37,755 nucleotides of DNA, taken from assembly GCA_021803205.1 (NCBI GenBank), contig JAJZMB010000081.1, positions 1 through 37,755 of the forward strand. Direction: 5' to 3'. How positions within the stretch are numbered: position 1 is the first letter of the stretch; each line of letters starts with the position of its first letter. Source of the DNA: Bacillota bacterium (GTDB lineage: Bacteria; Bacillota; Sulfobacillia; RBS10-35; JAJYVN01). Shown one piece after another: positions 13,649 to 21,389 of the stretch. The notes under the pieces are model-generated. The model saw nothing but the letters and a program-made list of their open reading frames with translations, was not told where the DNA came from and ran no database searches. Made by a program: the position numbers and the translations under genes.

Positions 13649-14777
13649 CATCCACATCGGGGTGGATATCCTGCCCGGGCTCGGGCAGGCGGTGCGCCGG
13701 GCGGGCCTGGGGCGCCGGGCGCTGATCGTCGCCGACGGGAACGTGGCCAACACCCACGCCCCCCTGGCGGCATCCAGTCTGCATGCGGCGGGCGTCTCCG
13801 CGCATCTGGTGGTCATTCCGCCCGGCGAGGCGACGAAATCCCTGGCGAGTGCGGAGCGCCTGTACGACGCCTGCCTGGACTGCGGTGTGGATCGCGCTTC
13901 CTTCATTGTGGCCCTTGGCGGCGGTGTGGCGGGGGATCTCGCCGGGTTCGTGGCCGCCACCTATATGCGGGGTGTCGCTTGGGTGCAGGTCCCGACCACA
14001 CTGCTGGCGCAGATCGACGCCTCGGTCGGGGGCAAGGTCGCCGTCGACCATCCGCGGGGCAAGAACCTCATCGGCGCCTTTCACCAGCCCCGGCTCGTCT
14101 GGTGCGACATCCGCACCCTGGACACCCTGCCCTTGCCCGACCTGGCCGCCGGGATGGCGGAAGCCGTCAAACATGGCATCCTCGGGGACGCGCGTTACTA
14201 CAGCTTCGTCCGGCGCCGGCAGGCCGAACTGCTGGGGCGCGACCCGCGGGCCCTGACGCGCCTGGTGACCGGTTCCTGCCGCATCAAGGCCGCAGTGGTC
14301 TCCGGGGATGAACGGGAAGAGTTGGGGCTGGGAGCGGCCGGTCCGGCCGTCGGGACCCCCCTGCACGGCCCTCGGATGCCGGGTGGCGGCGCCACGCCGC
14401 GCAGCCGCATGGTGCTCAATCTTGGCCACACCCTGGGCAACAACATGGAAGCCGTGGCCGGGTACGGGGTGCTGCGCCACGGGGAGGCGGTGGCCATCGG
14501 TCTGGTCGCTGCCGGGCAGCTGGCCCTCATGCACGGCCTCTGGTCGCGGCGGTGGCAGGCGGAACTGGAGGCGACGCTGGCCGGCCTGGGGCTGCCGACG
14601 CGCATCCCGGGTCTGGCCCTGGCGGACCTGGTGGCCGCCATGTGCACCGACAAGAAGGCGGCCGGCGGCACCGCGCGCTGGATCCTTCCGGTGCGTCCCG
14701 GTGCGGTGGCTGTGCACAGCGACGTGACCGAGGCGGAGATCTCATCTGTGCTCACCCGTATGGGTGCTGAGGGGTAG
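13611..14777 (+). CDS. aroB: 3-Dehydroquinate synthase
   Basis: 388 residues from ATG 13611, with GAGAGG 9 bases upstream; ATG 13590 is an alternative. It makes 3-dehydroquinate from DAHP, with NAD and a divalent metal. Motifs include PPGEATKSL, ALGGGVAGDLAGFVAATYMRG, VQVPTTLLAQIDASVGGKVA, HPRGKNLIGAFHQP and the metal-ligand Glu in AEAVKHG. A further metal His is in LNLGHTLGN and another in LRHGEAVAIG. Two oddities: the usual GHTxGH is GHTLGN here, and about 27 extra residues, rich in Gly and Pro, sit between GDEREEL and RMVLNLGHT. The pathway neighbours make the function very likely; activity depends on whether the altered site is tolerated. Confidence 0.92.
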   Translation: MRVRIELGPRSYDIHIGVDILPGLGQAVRRAGLGRRALIVADGNVANTHAPLAASSLHAAGVSAHLVVIPPGEATKSLASAERLYDACLDCGVDRASFIVALGGGVAGDLAGFVAATYMRGVAWVQVPTTLLAQIDASVGGKVAVDHPRGKNLIGAFHQPRLVWCDIRTLDTLPLPDLAAGMAEAVKHGILGDARYYSFVRRRQAELLGRDPRALTRLVTGSCRIKAAVVSGDEREELGLGAAGPAVGTPLHGPRMPGGGATPRSRMVLNLGHTLGNNMEAVAGYGVLRHGEAVAIGLVAAGQLALMHGLWSRRWQAELEATLAGLGLPTRIPGLALADLVAAMCTDKKAAGGTARWILPVRPGAVAVHSDVTEAEISSVLTRMGAEG

Positions 14778-14807
14778 GGTACGGCTGGGCGGCGTGCCGG
14801 CCAGGTG

Positions 14808-14823
14808 GCTGCCACGCGGCAGC
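14808..14823. terminator. Hairpin between convergent aroB and dltB
   Basis: GCTGCC (14808-14813) and GGCAGC (14818-14823) pair perfectly around the tetraloop ACGC, in the 76-base gap between the two convergent stops. With no T-run on either side, it may serve either strand weakly. Confidence 0.45.
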
Positions 14824-14853
14824 GGGCACGCGGGGAGCCTGTGGGCACGCCGG

Positions 14854-16086
14854 CTATTGGAAGAGGTGGCCGGAGAAGATCAGCATACCGAAGCAGACGA
14901 GATTGAAGGTCAGGGCGATGCTGAGGCCGCGCGTCAGGGTGTTGTCCGGCAGCAGGTGGCGTCGTTGGTTGAAGCGTGCGAGGAAGTCGTGGATGACGAG
15001 CATCACCCCCTGGTAGAGCCCGTACACGATGTAGTGCAGCTCGAGCCCGTGCCACACACCCATGGCGCCCATCGTCAGCATGTAGCCGATGTAGCTCGCC
15101 GTGTAGCGGTTCTTGAACCACCGGCGGCGGGTGGCGCCGAGCACGAAGCGCATGTAGATGTGGTCGCGCAGAAACCAGGAGAGGGTGATGAACCAGCGGT
15201 TCCAGAAGTCGCGAAAGTTTCGGCTGAGAAACGGCGCGCGAAAGTTCTCCGGGGTGCGCACGCCGAAAAAGCGGCTGATGCCTATGGCGAATGCGCTGTA
15301 TCCCGCGAAGTCGAAGAACAGGTACAGGGAATACGCGTACATGTAATCGAGTTCGTACGGAAGCGTATGCAGGCGGCCGGCCGCCACCAGCCAGTGGGTG
15401 TAAATGACCTGGGCGATGATGAACTTATAGAGGAAGCCCTGGGCCACCCGGTAGATGCCCGCTTCGGCGTCGAGCGCGTATTGCCCCGCGCCGCGGCGCC
15501 CCGTGACGTCGGGAACGAAGCGGCGGTAGCGGTCGATGGGCCCGGCGCTGGCGCAGGGAAAAAAGAGGACGTACGAAAGCAGCACCCCGAGCCTGGGGAA
15601 CTCCACCAAGCCGTCCTGCAGGTTGATGATGACGTCCAGCACACGAAAGGTCATGTAGGAGACGCCGAGAAAGCCGAAGGTGTCCGTCAGGCCCGGTACC
15701 AGCGGGGATTGCCGGACGGCGGCGACCGCCGGTGCGCCGACCCCCGGCCACCACCCCAGACCCAGCAGCAGGGGGTAGACCTTCACGGCCGCCAGGGGCA
15801 GCAGGGTCAAGGCCACCGCCACGTAATACGGAGTGTGTGCGCGGCGCCGCTGCCGCAGCAGGGCGAAGAGCAGGACCACCACCATTTCATAGCCGGTGAA
15901 GACCGCCAGATACGCAAGTTGGAGCCCTCCGCCGCCGAGGGGATTGCCGTATTGCACCAGGAGCATGGCCAGCGTGCTCAGGAGGACGTACCAGAGACGC
16001 AGTTGGCCGAACAAGCCGAGGGCCATTGCCGGGACGAGCGGGTAGAGCAGGATGACGAAGTAGACGAAGTCCACATAGGGCGTCAA
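14854..16086 (-). CDS. dltB: D-alanyl transfer protein DltB (MBOAT family)
   Basis: 410 residues from TTG 16084-16086, whose bases overlap the dltA stop (TTGA) with GGAGG 10 bases upstream. It begins MTPYVDFVYFVILLYPLVPA. The protein has about ten or more hydrophobic helices and the MBOAT signature, NFRDFWNRWFITLSWFLRD, followed by the catalytic histidine region MGVWHGLELHYIVYGLYQG. DltB is the membrane channel/acyltransferase that passes D-alanine from DltC across the membrane toward teichoic acid. It is the last gene of the cluster dltC-dltX-dltA-dltB; DltD, which usually completes transfer outside the membrane, is not encoded nearby. Confidence 0.93.
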   Translation of the reverse strand: MTPYVDFVYFVILLYPLVPAMALGLFGQLRLWYVLLSTLAMLLVQYGNPLGGGGLQLAYLAVFTGYEMVVVLLFALLRQRRRAHTPYYVAVALTLLPLAAVKVYPLLLGLGWWPGVGAPAVAAVRQSPLVPGLTDTFGFLGVSYMTFRVLDVIINLQDGLVEFPRLGVLLSYVLFFPCASAGPIDRYRRFVPDVTGRRGAGQYALDAEAGIYRVAQGFLYKFIIAQVIYTHWLVAAGRLHTLPYELDYMYAYSLYLFFDFAGYSAFAIGISRFFGVRTPENFRAPFLSRNFRDFWNRWFITLSWFLRDHIYMRFVLGATRRRWFKNRYTASYIGYMLTMGAMGVWHGLELHYIVYGLYQGVMLVIHDFLARFNQRRHLLPDNTLTRGLSIALTFNLVCFGMLIFSGHLFQ

Positions 16087-17726
16087 ACGAGCAGTGCCTC
16101 CAGGCGAGTCCGGTCGACCTTGCCGTTGGCCGTGAGTGGCAGGGCGGGGATGAAGCGGATCACCCGCGGCAGCGCGTACGCGGGCAGGGTGCGGCCGAGC
16201 GCCTGCCGCAGGGCCTGGGCGCGCTCGAACGCGGCGCCGGGGTCGCATGCCTGGGCGGTGGAGTCCACCTGGCACGTTCTGCCCGCCGTGTCGGCGACCA
16301 GGGGCTCCGCCAGGACGGCGAAGGCGACCAGGTACTCGGGGATACCGCCTTGCAGTACAGCCAGGACGGCGGCGTCGGCGACACCGGGCAGTGCGCGCAG
16401 GTGTGCCTCGATCTCCTCAAGTTCGAGCCGGTAGCCGTGGAGTTTGATCTGGCGGTCCAGGCGCCCGTCGCAGTACAGCAGACCGTCGGTGATGTGTCCG
16501 GCGTCGCCGGTGCGGTAGGCCCTGTCGCCGCCCTGGTCGGCGGGCAGCACGGTGAACCGATCATTGGGGGGCGGGGCGGCGCCGCTCTCCACCCCGGCTG
16601 CCAGATAACCGGGACTCACCTGCGGTCCGGAGATGACGATTTCACCCGTCTGTCCATCGGGCAGGGGTCGCAGATCGGGGGCGAGCACCAGAACCCGCAT
16701 GCCCGGCGCCGGGGCACCGACCGGCAGCGGCGCGCCCGACCGCGCCCGCTGCGGGTCGATCGGCATCGACGTCACTGCGACTGTCGTCTCTGTGGGTCCA
16801 TACGTGTTCCAGAGCGTGGCGTCCGGGAAGCGTTCGGCCAGTGCGCGTACCGTCGCGGGCGGGAGCGTCTCGCCGCAGAAGATGAATCGCCGCAGCCGCG
16901 GGAGCAGGGTGCGGTTGAAGCGCGGTTCCGCCAGGCAGAAGCGGGCAAAGGAGGGGGTGGACACCCACATGCTCACGCCGGACGTCGCCAGTGCCCCGAA
17001 CAGCGTTCGGGGGGCGGAGACCATTTCCGCGGTCACCGCAAAGAGCGTCCCGCCGCTCAGCAGCGCGAGGTAGAGGTCCATCACCGATAGGTCGAAGGAG
17101 AACGGTGCCTGATTGAGCACCACCTCCTGGCCCGGCTCCGGGGCCTGCTGGGCGAGCAGCCAGTCCGTGAAGTGGGACAGAGCGCGCCAGGGGATCGGGA
17201 CGCCCTTGGGATCCCCCGTGCTTCCCGAGGTGAAGATGACGTAAGCCGTCCGCTCTCCGTCCGTGGCTGGGACGGGGGGCGGGAGGGATAACGTCCCTTT
17301 GCCGACCGCAGTCGACGCATCGCCGCCGACCGGATGCAGGGTCAGGGCTGTGACCCCGGCCTGGTGCAGCCTGGCGGCGAGCAGCTCGGGCAGCGGTCTC
17401 GCCGCCAGGCACAACCGGGCGCCCGACACCCGGGCGATGCGGCTGACCCGTTCGGCCGGGAGACTCGCGTCGGCGGGGACATACGGGTGGCCCGCACGCG
17501 CGCACGCCAGGAACGCGACCGGTAGCGCAGGCTCTTTATGCCCGTACACGAGTACGGGCCCGGGCGGCGCCGCGGCGAGGAATCCGGCGAGGGTTTCCGC
17601 ACGCGCCATCAACGCGGCGTAAGTCAGAGTGCCATCCGGCGAGACGAACGCGGCCTGTCCGGGGAAGCGGGCGGCCGCCGCGGCGATGCGTGAGAAGATG
17701 GACGGACCCGGCGCCTGTGCCGGCAT
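16083..17726 (-). CDS. dltA: D-alanine--[D-alanyl carrier protein] ligase
   Basis: 547 residues, slightly longer than typical DltA, from ATG 17724-17726 with GGAGG 13 bases upstream. It adenylates D-alanine and loads it on DltC. Adenylation-domain motifs appear in order: YVIFTSGSTGDPKGVPIPW (P-loop), NQAPFSFDLSVMDLYLALLS, the core FIFCGETLPP, NTYGPTETTVAVT, YRTGDAGHITDGLLYCDGR, DRQIKLHGYRLELEEIEAHL and the C-terminal catalytic lysine in LTANGKVDRTRLEAL. A Cys/Asp-rich insertion (TAGRTCQVDSTAQACDPGAA, about residues 490-510) accounts for part of the extra length. The gene lies 107 bases downstream of dltX, and its stop overlaps the dltB start. Assignment as DltA rather than another adenylating enzyme rests on the dlt neighbours. 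Confidence 0.93.
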   Translation of the reverse strand: MPAQAPGPSIFSRIAAAAARFPGQAAFVSPDGTLTYAALMARAETLAGFLAAAPPGPVLVYGHKEPALPVAFLACARAGHPYVPADASLPAERVSRIARVSGARLCLAARPLPELLAARLHQAGVTALTLHPVGGDASTAVGKGTLSLPPPVPATDGERTAYVIFTSGSTGDPKGVPIPWRALSHFTDWLLAQQAPEPGQEVVLNQAPFSFDLSVMDLYLALLSGGTLFAVTAEMVSAPRTLFGALATSGVSMWVSTPSFARFCLAEPRFNRTLLPRLRRFIFCGETLPPATVRALAERFPDATLWNTYGPTETTVAVTSMPIDPQRARSGAPLPVGAPAPGMRVLVLAPDLRPLPDGQTGEIVISGPQVSPGYLAAGVESGAAPPPNDRFTVLPADQGGDRAYRTGDAGHITDGLLYCDGRLDRQIKLHGYRLELEEIEAHLRALPGVADAAVLAVLQGGIPEYLVAFAVLAEPLVADTAGRTCQVDSTAQACDPGAAFERAQALRQALGRTLPAYALPRVIRFIPALPLTANGKVDRTRLEALLV

Positions 17727-17833
17727 GGTCCCCTATGCTCCTCCGTCTTGCGGGAGAGAGTCCGGACCAACGGGCGCGGGGGCCCGGGTGAGCCGCTCAC
17801 CGGGCTGGCCGGCCCGAGCCCCACCCTGCCCGG

Positions 17834-18013
17834 TCAGAATCCCTGATACACGAACGGGGGCGGCGTGTAGTGTCCCCCTCCGTACATGCGCACCAAGACG
17901 TAAATGAGTCCAAGATAATAGAAAAGAAGAACGGGTCCCCGCACCCAATCGGCCGACCAGGCGCGGCGGATGACGCCGGTCATGGTCTCCCACAGCGCGG
18001 CCACTGCTTCCAC
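17834..18013 (-). CDS. dltX: DltX, small membrane protein of the D-alanylation system
   Basis: 59 residues from GTG 18011-18013 with GGAGG 7-8 bases upstream; an in-frame ATG at 18082 would overlap dltC, and an internal ATG (17983) would give 49 residues. The N-terminal part is amphipathic (MTGVIRRAWSADWVRG), one membrane helix follows (PVLLFYYLGLIYVLVRMYGG), and the protein ends PPPFVYQGF. This matches the DltX signature: short protein, single helix and an extreme C-terminal F-[IV]-Y-[NQ]-x-F motif. In Gram-positive bacteria the DltX C-terminal motif is needed for D-alanine transfer and acts with DltB/DltD. Here dltX sits between dltC and dltA rather than at the start of the operon. Confidence 0.85.
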   Translation of the reverse strand: MEAVAALWETMTGVIRRAWSADWVRGPVLLFYYLGLIYVLVRMYGGGHYTPPPFVYQGF

Positions 18014-18053
18014 CCCGCCCCTCCGCGTGCATGGCGCGTCCGCCGTTGACGGG

Positions 18054-18311
18054 CTATCGTCGGGCCAAGCGCCGAGCGACATCCTCCACGAAGCGTCTAG
18101 GCGTCGCCCAGACCTCGCGATCGAACTCCGCCGGAGAGACCTCCACGCCCAACTCCTCGGCCAGGCCCGCCATGAGGGTCACGGTGGCGAGCGAGTCCAG
18201 CAGGCCGCTGTCGTAGAGGCGGAGTTCGGGGTTGCTCACGACATCGGAGGTACCGGCGGTTCGACGCAAAAGCTCCAGGATCCGGGCTTCCGGGTCGATC
18301 GTCGTGGCCAC
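18054..18311 (-). CDS. dltC: D-alanyl carrier protein
   Basis: 85 residues from GTG 18309-18311, behind GGAGGG 9 bases upstream; the frame extends further but the extra sequence is not carrier-like. It is an acyl-carrier-type four-helix protein with SGLLDSLATVTLMAGLAEEL, where Ser40 of LLDS carries phosphopantetheine. The rest, EVSPAEFDREVWATPRRFVE, contains the DxxxWATP segment typical of DltC. It receives D-alanine from DltA and delivers it to DltB. It is the first gene of the cluster in transcription order, 40 bases before dltX, and diverges from gcvT across a 233-base gap in which I see no strong promoter. Confidence 0.93.
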   Translation of the reverse strand: MATTIDPEARILELLRRTAGTSDVVSNPELRLYDSGLLDSLATVTLMAGLAEELGVEVSPAEFDREVWATPRRFVEDVARRLARR

Positions 18312-18544
18312 AGGTCTTCTCCCTCCGCCGGCGTGCCATTGAAGCATCGCGCCAAGCGCGCTGCCGGCGCCATCGGCCCCGGCAGGGCCCCAGGCCAGGA
18401 GTATTTCCACATCGGTCGGTCGGCGCCTGCCGGCACGGCCCGGTTCCGGTCGCTGCGGGCGTGGGAGATAGCGGGGATCTTGGGTTCCGCAAGCGTCCAT
18501 GATAGGCTTACGTGCGGGCTTCAGCGTCCTGTGTGAGGTGAGGT

Positions 18545-19675
18545 ATGCACGTTCGCTCCACGACCCTGCACGGGCGCCATCTGACCGCGGGGGCCCGCAT
18601 GGTGGACTTCGCCGGTTGGGAGATGCCCGTGCAGTACTGCGGCACGCTGGCTGAGCACCGTGCCGTGCGGTCGGCGGCGGGCCTGTTCGATGTGAGCCAC
18701 ATGGGTGAGCTCGCGATCCGCGGGCCGGGCGCGGCCGCGGCGGTGGACAGGCTCTGTGCCAACGATCCCCGGCACCTGAGCGCCGGCGAGGCCCTGTATA
18801 CGCCGCTGTGCACCACCCAAGGCGGTACGGTCGACGACGCGCTGGTCTACTGCCGCACACCGGGACAGGACTACCTGTTTGTGGTCAACGCCGCGAATAC
18901 CGCCACAGACGCCGATTGGATGCGACAGGAGTGTCTTGGGGGAGCGGTCGTTGTCGACGAGTCCGAGGAGACGGCCTTGCTCGCCCTGCAGGGTCCGCGC
19001 GCGCGGGTGATTCTGCGCCGGCTGCTGTCCCTGCGGGAGCGCGCGGCGATCACCGCCCTTCGCCCGTTCACCTTCGCGGTCGGCGTGCCGGTGGCGGGCG
19101 TCCCGTGCGTCGTCGCGCGCACCGGCTACACAGGCGAGGACGGGGTGGAACTGGCGTGTTCGGCGGCAGCGGCCCCCTTGCTGTGGGACGCGCTACTGGA
19201 GGCGGGCGCCGCGGATGGCCTGATGCCCTGCGGGCTCGGCGCGCGCGACACCCTGCGCCTTGAGGCGGCCCTGCCGTTATACGGGCATGAATTGTCTCGT
19301 ACCATCTCCCCGCTGGAGGCGCGCCTGGCACGGTTTGTCCGGATCGAGGGCCGCGATTTCTGCGGCCGCGCCGCCCTGGCGGAGATGCTGGCGGCCGGTC
19401 CGCCGCGCGAACTGGTTGGACTGCTGCCGGAGCCGCCGGCCATCGCCCGCGCCGATGCGGAGGTGGTGGCGCAGGACGGCGAGACGATTGGGCGTGTGAC
19501 GAGCGGCACCTATGCCCCGAGCCTCTGCCGCGGCGTGGCGCTGGCGCTGTGCCGCACGGGCGCCGCCCGCCCGGCGGAAGCGGGCGGGGGTGCGCTCTCG
19601 ATTGAGGTCCGGGGGCGCCGGGTTCCCGCGGCTGTCGTTCCGCTGCCATTCTACCGGCGGAGGAGAGGCGCTTGA
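18545..19675 (+). CDS. gcvT: Glycine cleavage system T protein (aminomethyltransferase)
   Basis: 376 residues from ATG 18545, with GAGGTGAGG immediately upstream. It transfers the methylene group from the aminomethyl-lipoyl H protein to tetrahydrofolate, releasing ammonia. Recognisable segments are MVDFAGWEMPVQY, GLFDVSHMGEL, GGTVDDALVYC (conserved Asp), YLFVVNAANTATDADW, VARTGYTGEDGVEL, CGLGARDTLRLEAALPLYGH and ISPLEARLARFV. The C-terminal barrel has GRVTSGTYAPSLCRGVALAL. Its TGA overlaps the TTG start of gcvH. A weak promoter candidate (TTGGGT, 17 bases, TAGGCT) lies at about 18480-18510. No glycine-riboswitch motif is visible upstream. Confidence 0.95.
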   Translation: MHVRSTTLHGRHLTAGARMVDFAGWEMPVQYCGTLAEHRAVRSAAGLFDVSHMGELAIRGPGAAAAVDRLCANDPRHLSAGEALYTPLCTTQGGTVDDALVYCRTPGQDYLFVVNAANTATDADWMRQECLGGAVVVDESEETALLALQGPRARVILRRLLSLRERAAITALRPFTFAVGVPVAGVPCVVARTGYTGEDGVELACSAAAAPLLWDALLEAGAADGLMPCGLGARDTLRLEAALPLYGHELSRTISPLEARLARFVRIEGRDFCGRAALAEMLAAGPPRELVGLLPEPPAIARADAEVVAQDGETIGRVTSGTYAPSLCRGVALALCRTGAARPAEAGGGALSIEVRGRRVPAAVVPLPFYRRRRGA

Positions 19676-20052
19676 ACGTGTCGCTGCAATTTCCTGAAAA
19701 TCTGCGTTTCACGGCGGAACATGAGTGGTTCCGTCCGGAGGACGGTGCGGTTGGCATCACCGACCATGCACAGCATGCCCTGGGAGACATCGTGTATATA
19801 GAACTGCCGGCGCCCGGGGCTCGGCTCACCGCCGGCCGGTCCTTCGGCAGCGTCGAATCGGTGAAGAGCGTCTCCGAATTGTATGCTCCGGTGGACGGCG
19901 TGGTCGCCGAGGTCAACCCCGAACTTGCCGCCGCGCCGGAACTGGTCAACCGGGAGCCGTACACCCGCGGTTGGATGATCCGCGTCCGCGCGGACGCCAT
20001 CCCCGGCAATCTGCTCACCGCGGCCGAGTACCGCCGCCTGGTGGAGGCCTAG
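19672..20052 (+). CDS. gcvH: Glycine cleavage system H protein
   Basis: 126 residues from TTG 19672, which shares bases with the gcvT stop; GGAGGAG lies upstream. H protein shuttles the aminomethyl group on a lipoyl arm between P, T and L proteins. The lipoyl-attachment region is GSVESVKSVSELYAPVDG, with lysine 65 as the modified residue. The preceding HEWFRPEDGAVGITDHAQHA and LGDIVYIELPAPGARL and the end REPYTRGWMIRVR are typical of bacterial GcvH. Length is normal. No lipoate ligase or LipA gene is in the window. Confidence 0.96.
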   Translation: MNVSLQFPENLRFTAEHEWFRPEDGAVGITDHAQHALGDIVYIELPAPGARLTAGRSFGSVESVKSVSELYAPVDGVVAEVNPELAAAPELVNREPYTRGWMIRVRADAIPGNLLTAAEYRRLVEA

Positions 20053-20090
20053 CCGTGCAGCGGCTCGGCGCAGAAGCGGAGGGACGGGGC

Positions 20091-21389
20091 TTGGCAGAAC
20101 CGCGCGGCTACCTGCCGCACACCACAGGCGACCTTGCCGTCATGTTGGACAAGATCGGCGTGCCCTCGATCGACACCCTGTTCGCGCAGATCCCCGTGGA
20201 GGTGCGGCTCACCTCCGGGCCGGCTATCGGAGCGGCCCTGGACGAGCAGGGGCTGGCGCGGTTGATCGGCGCCATGGCGAGCGCCAATGCCGCATCCGAC
20301 CTGGTTTGCTTTGCCGGCGGCGGGTACTACGACCGTTACCTACCGGCGGCCCAACAGGCCCTCCTGGCACGCGGGGAGTTCGTCACCGCGTACACACCCT
20401 ATCAGCCCGAGGTGAGCCAGGGGACGTTGCAGGTCACCTTCGAGTTCCAGACGATGATCGCGGAACTCTGCGGTCTGCCCACGGCTACGGCGGGATTGTA
20501 TGACGGCAGCACCGCTCTGGCGGAGGCGGCCGGGATGGCCCGGGCCGCGACCGGTCGACCCGTGGTGGCCTATGCGCCGGGTCTGCATCCCGAATGGATC
20601 GAGGTCCTGACAACCCATGGCCGCGGCGGCGGTATCGTGCCGCTGGAGCAGGTCGCCGCCAGTGCAGAGATCGCGGCGGTCATTGTGCAGCAACCCGACT
20701 ATTTCGGTCGCGTCCGGGACATCGGGCGCCTGTTCCGGGAGCGGCCGGAGGGGGCGATCGCCATCGCCGCGGTGGACCCCGCGACCCTGGGGGTGCTGGA
20801 GGCCCCGGGGCTCCTCGGCGCCGACATCGTGGTGGGTGAAGGGCAGAGTGTCGGCCTCCCGCTCGGATACGGCGGTCCGTATCTCGGATTCATGGCGGCC
20901 GCCGGGCCCCTGTTGCGGCGTCTGCCCGGCCGCATCTGCGGGCAGACACGGGATTCCGCTGGCCGGCGGGCATTCGTGCTCACCCTGCAGGCGCGCGAGC
21001 AGCACATCCGGCGGGCGCGCGCGACCTCCAACGTCTGCACCAACGAGGCGCTCTGCGCCCTGGCGGTCACCATCTACCTCAGCCTGCTGGGTCCGGTCGG
21101 TCTGCGACGGTTGGGGGAACTCTGCTTCGCCCGAGCCCACTACGCCGCAGAGCGACTCTCGGCCATCCCCGGCGTGGAGCGGGTCTATCCCGACGACCCC
21201 TTCTTTGCCGAATTCGCGCTCCGGGTGGGGGATGCGCCGGCCGTGATCGATGCCCTGGCGGCCCGCGGCTATCTGGTCGGGCCGGCGGTCGACCGGGAGC
21301 GGTTGCTGGTCGCAGTGACGGAGAAGCGCGACCGCGCGGATATCGACGGCCTCGCGGCTGCGCTGCGGGAGGTCATCGCCGGTGCCTGA
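20091..21389 (+). CDS. gcvPA: Glycine dehydrogenase (decarboxylating) subunit 1
   Basis: 432 residues from TTG 20091 with GGAGGG 7 bases upstream; a GTG at 20055 with its own GGAGG would add 12 residues, but the family usually begins just before RGYLPHTTGD. It forms the P-protein with GcvPB, decarboxylating glycine with PLP. Typical segments: IGVPSIDTLFAQIPVEVRL, CFAGGGYYDRYLPAAQQALL, AYTPYQPEVSQGTLQVTFEF, AGLYDGSTALAEAAGMA, and GPYLGFMAAAGPLLRRLPGR. ARATSNVCTNEALCALAVTI is also diagnostic. The split two-subunit form is the Bacillota/archaeal type. Its TGA overlaps the gcvPB start. Confidence 0.94.
   Translation: MAEPRGYLPHTTGDLAVMLDKIGVPSIDTLFAQIPVEVRLTSGPAIGAALDEQGLARLIGAMASANAASDLVCFAGGGYYDRYLPAAQQALLARGEFVTAYTPYQPEVSQGTLQVTFEFQTMIAELCGLPTATAGLYDGSTALAEAAGMARAATGRPVVAYAPGLHPEWIEVLTTHGRGGGIVPLEQVAASAEIAAVIVQQPDYFGRVRDIGRLFRERPEGAIAIAAVDPATLGVLEAPGLLGADIVVGEGQSVGLPLGYGGPYLGFMAAAGPLLRRLPGRICGQTRDSAGRRAFVLTLQAREQHIRRARATSNVCTNEALCALAVTIYLSLLGPVGLRRLGELCFARAHYAAERLSAIPGVERVYPDDPFFAEFALRVGDAPAVIDALAARGYLVGPAVDRERLLVAVTEKRDRADIDGLAAALREVIAGA

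Noticed and set aside
14764..16434. 556-codon + frame opposite dltB
   Set aside because: Rich in Glu/Gln/His/Val from antisense membrane codons; dltB on the minus strand has the MBOAT motif.
18312..18544. Glycine riboswitch before gcvT
   Set aside because: The conserved glycine aptamer segments are not present; the region shows no tandem aptamer architecture.
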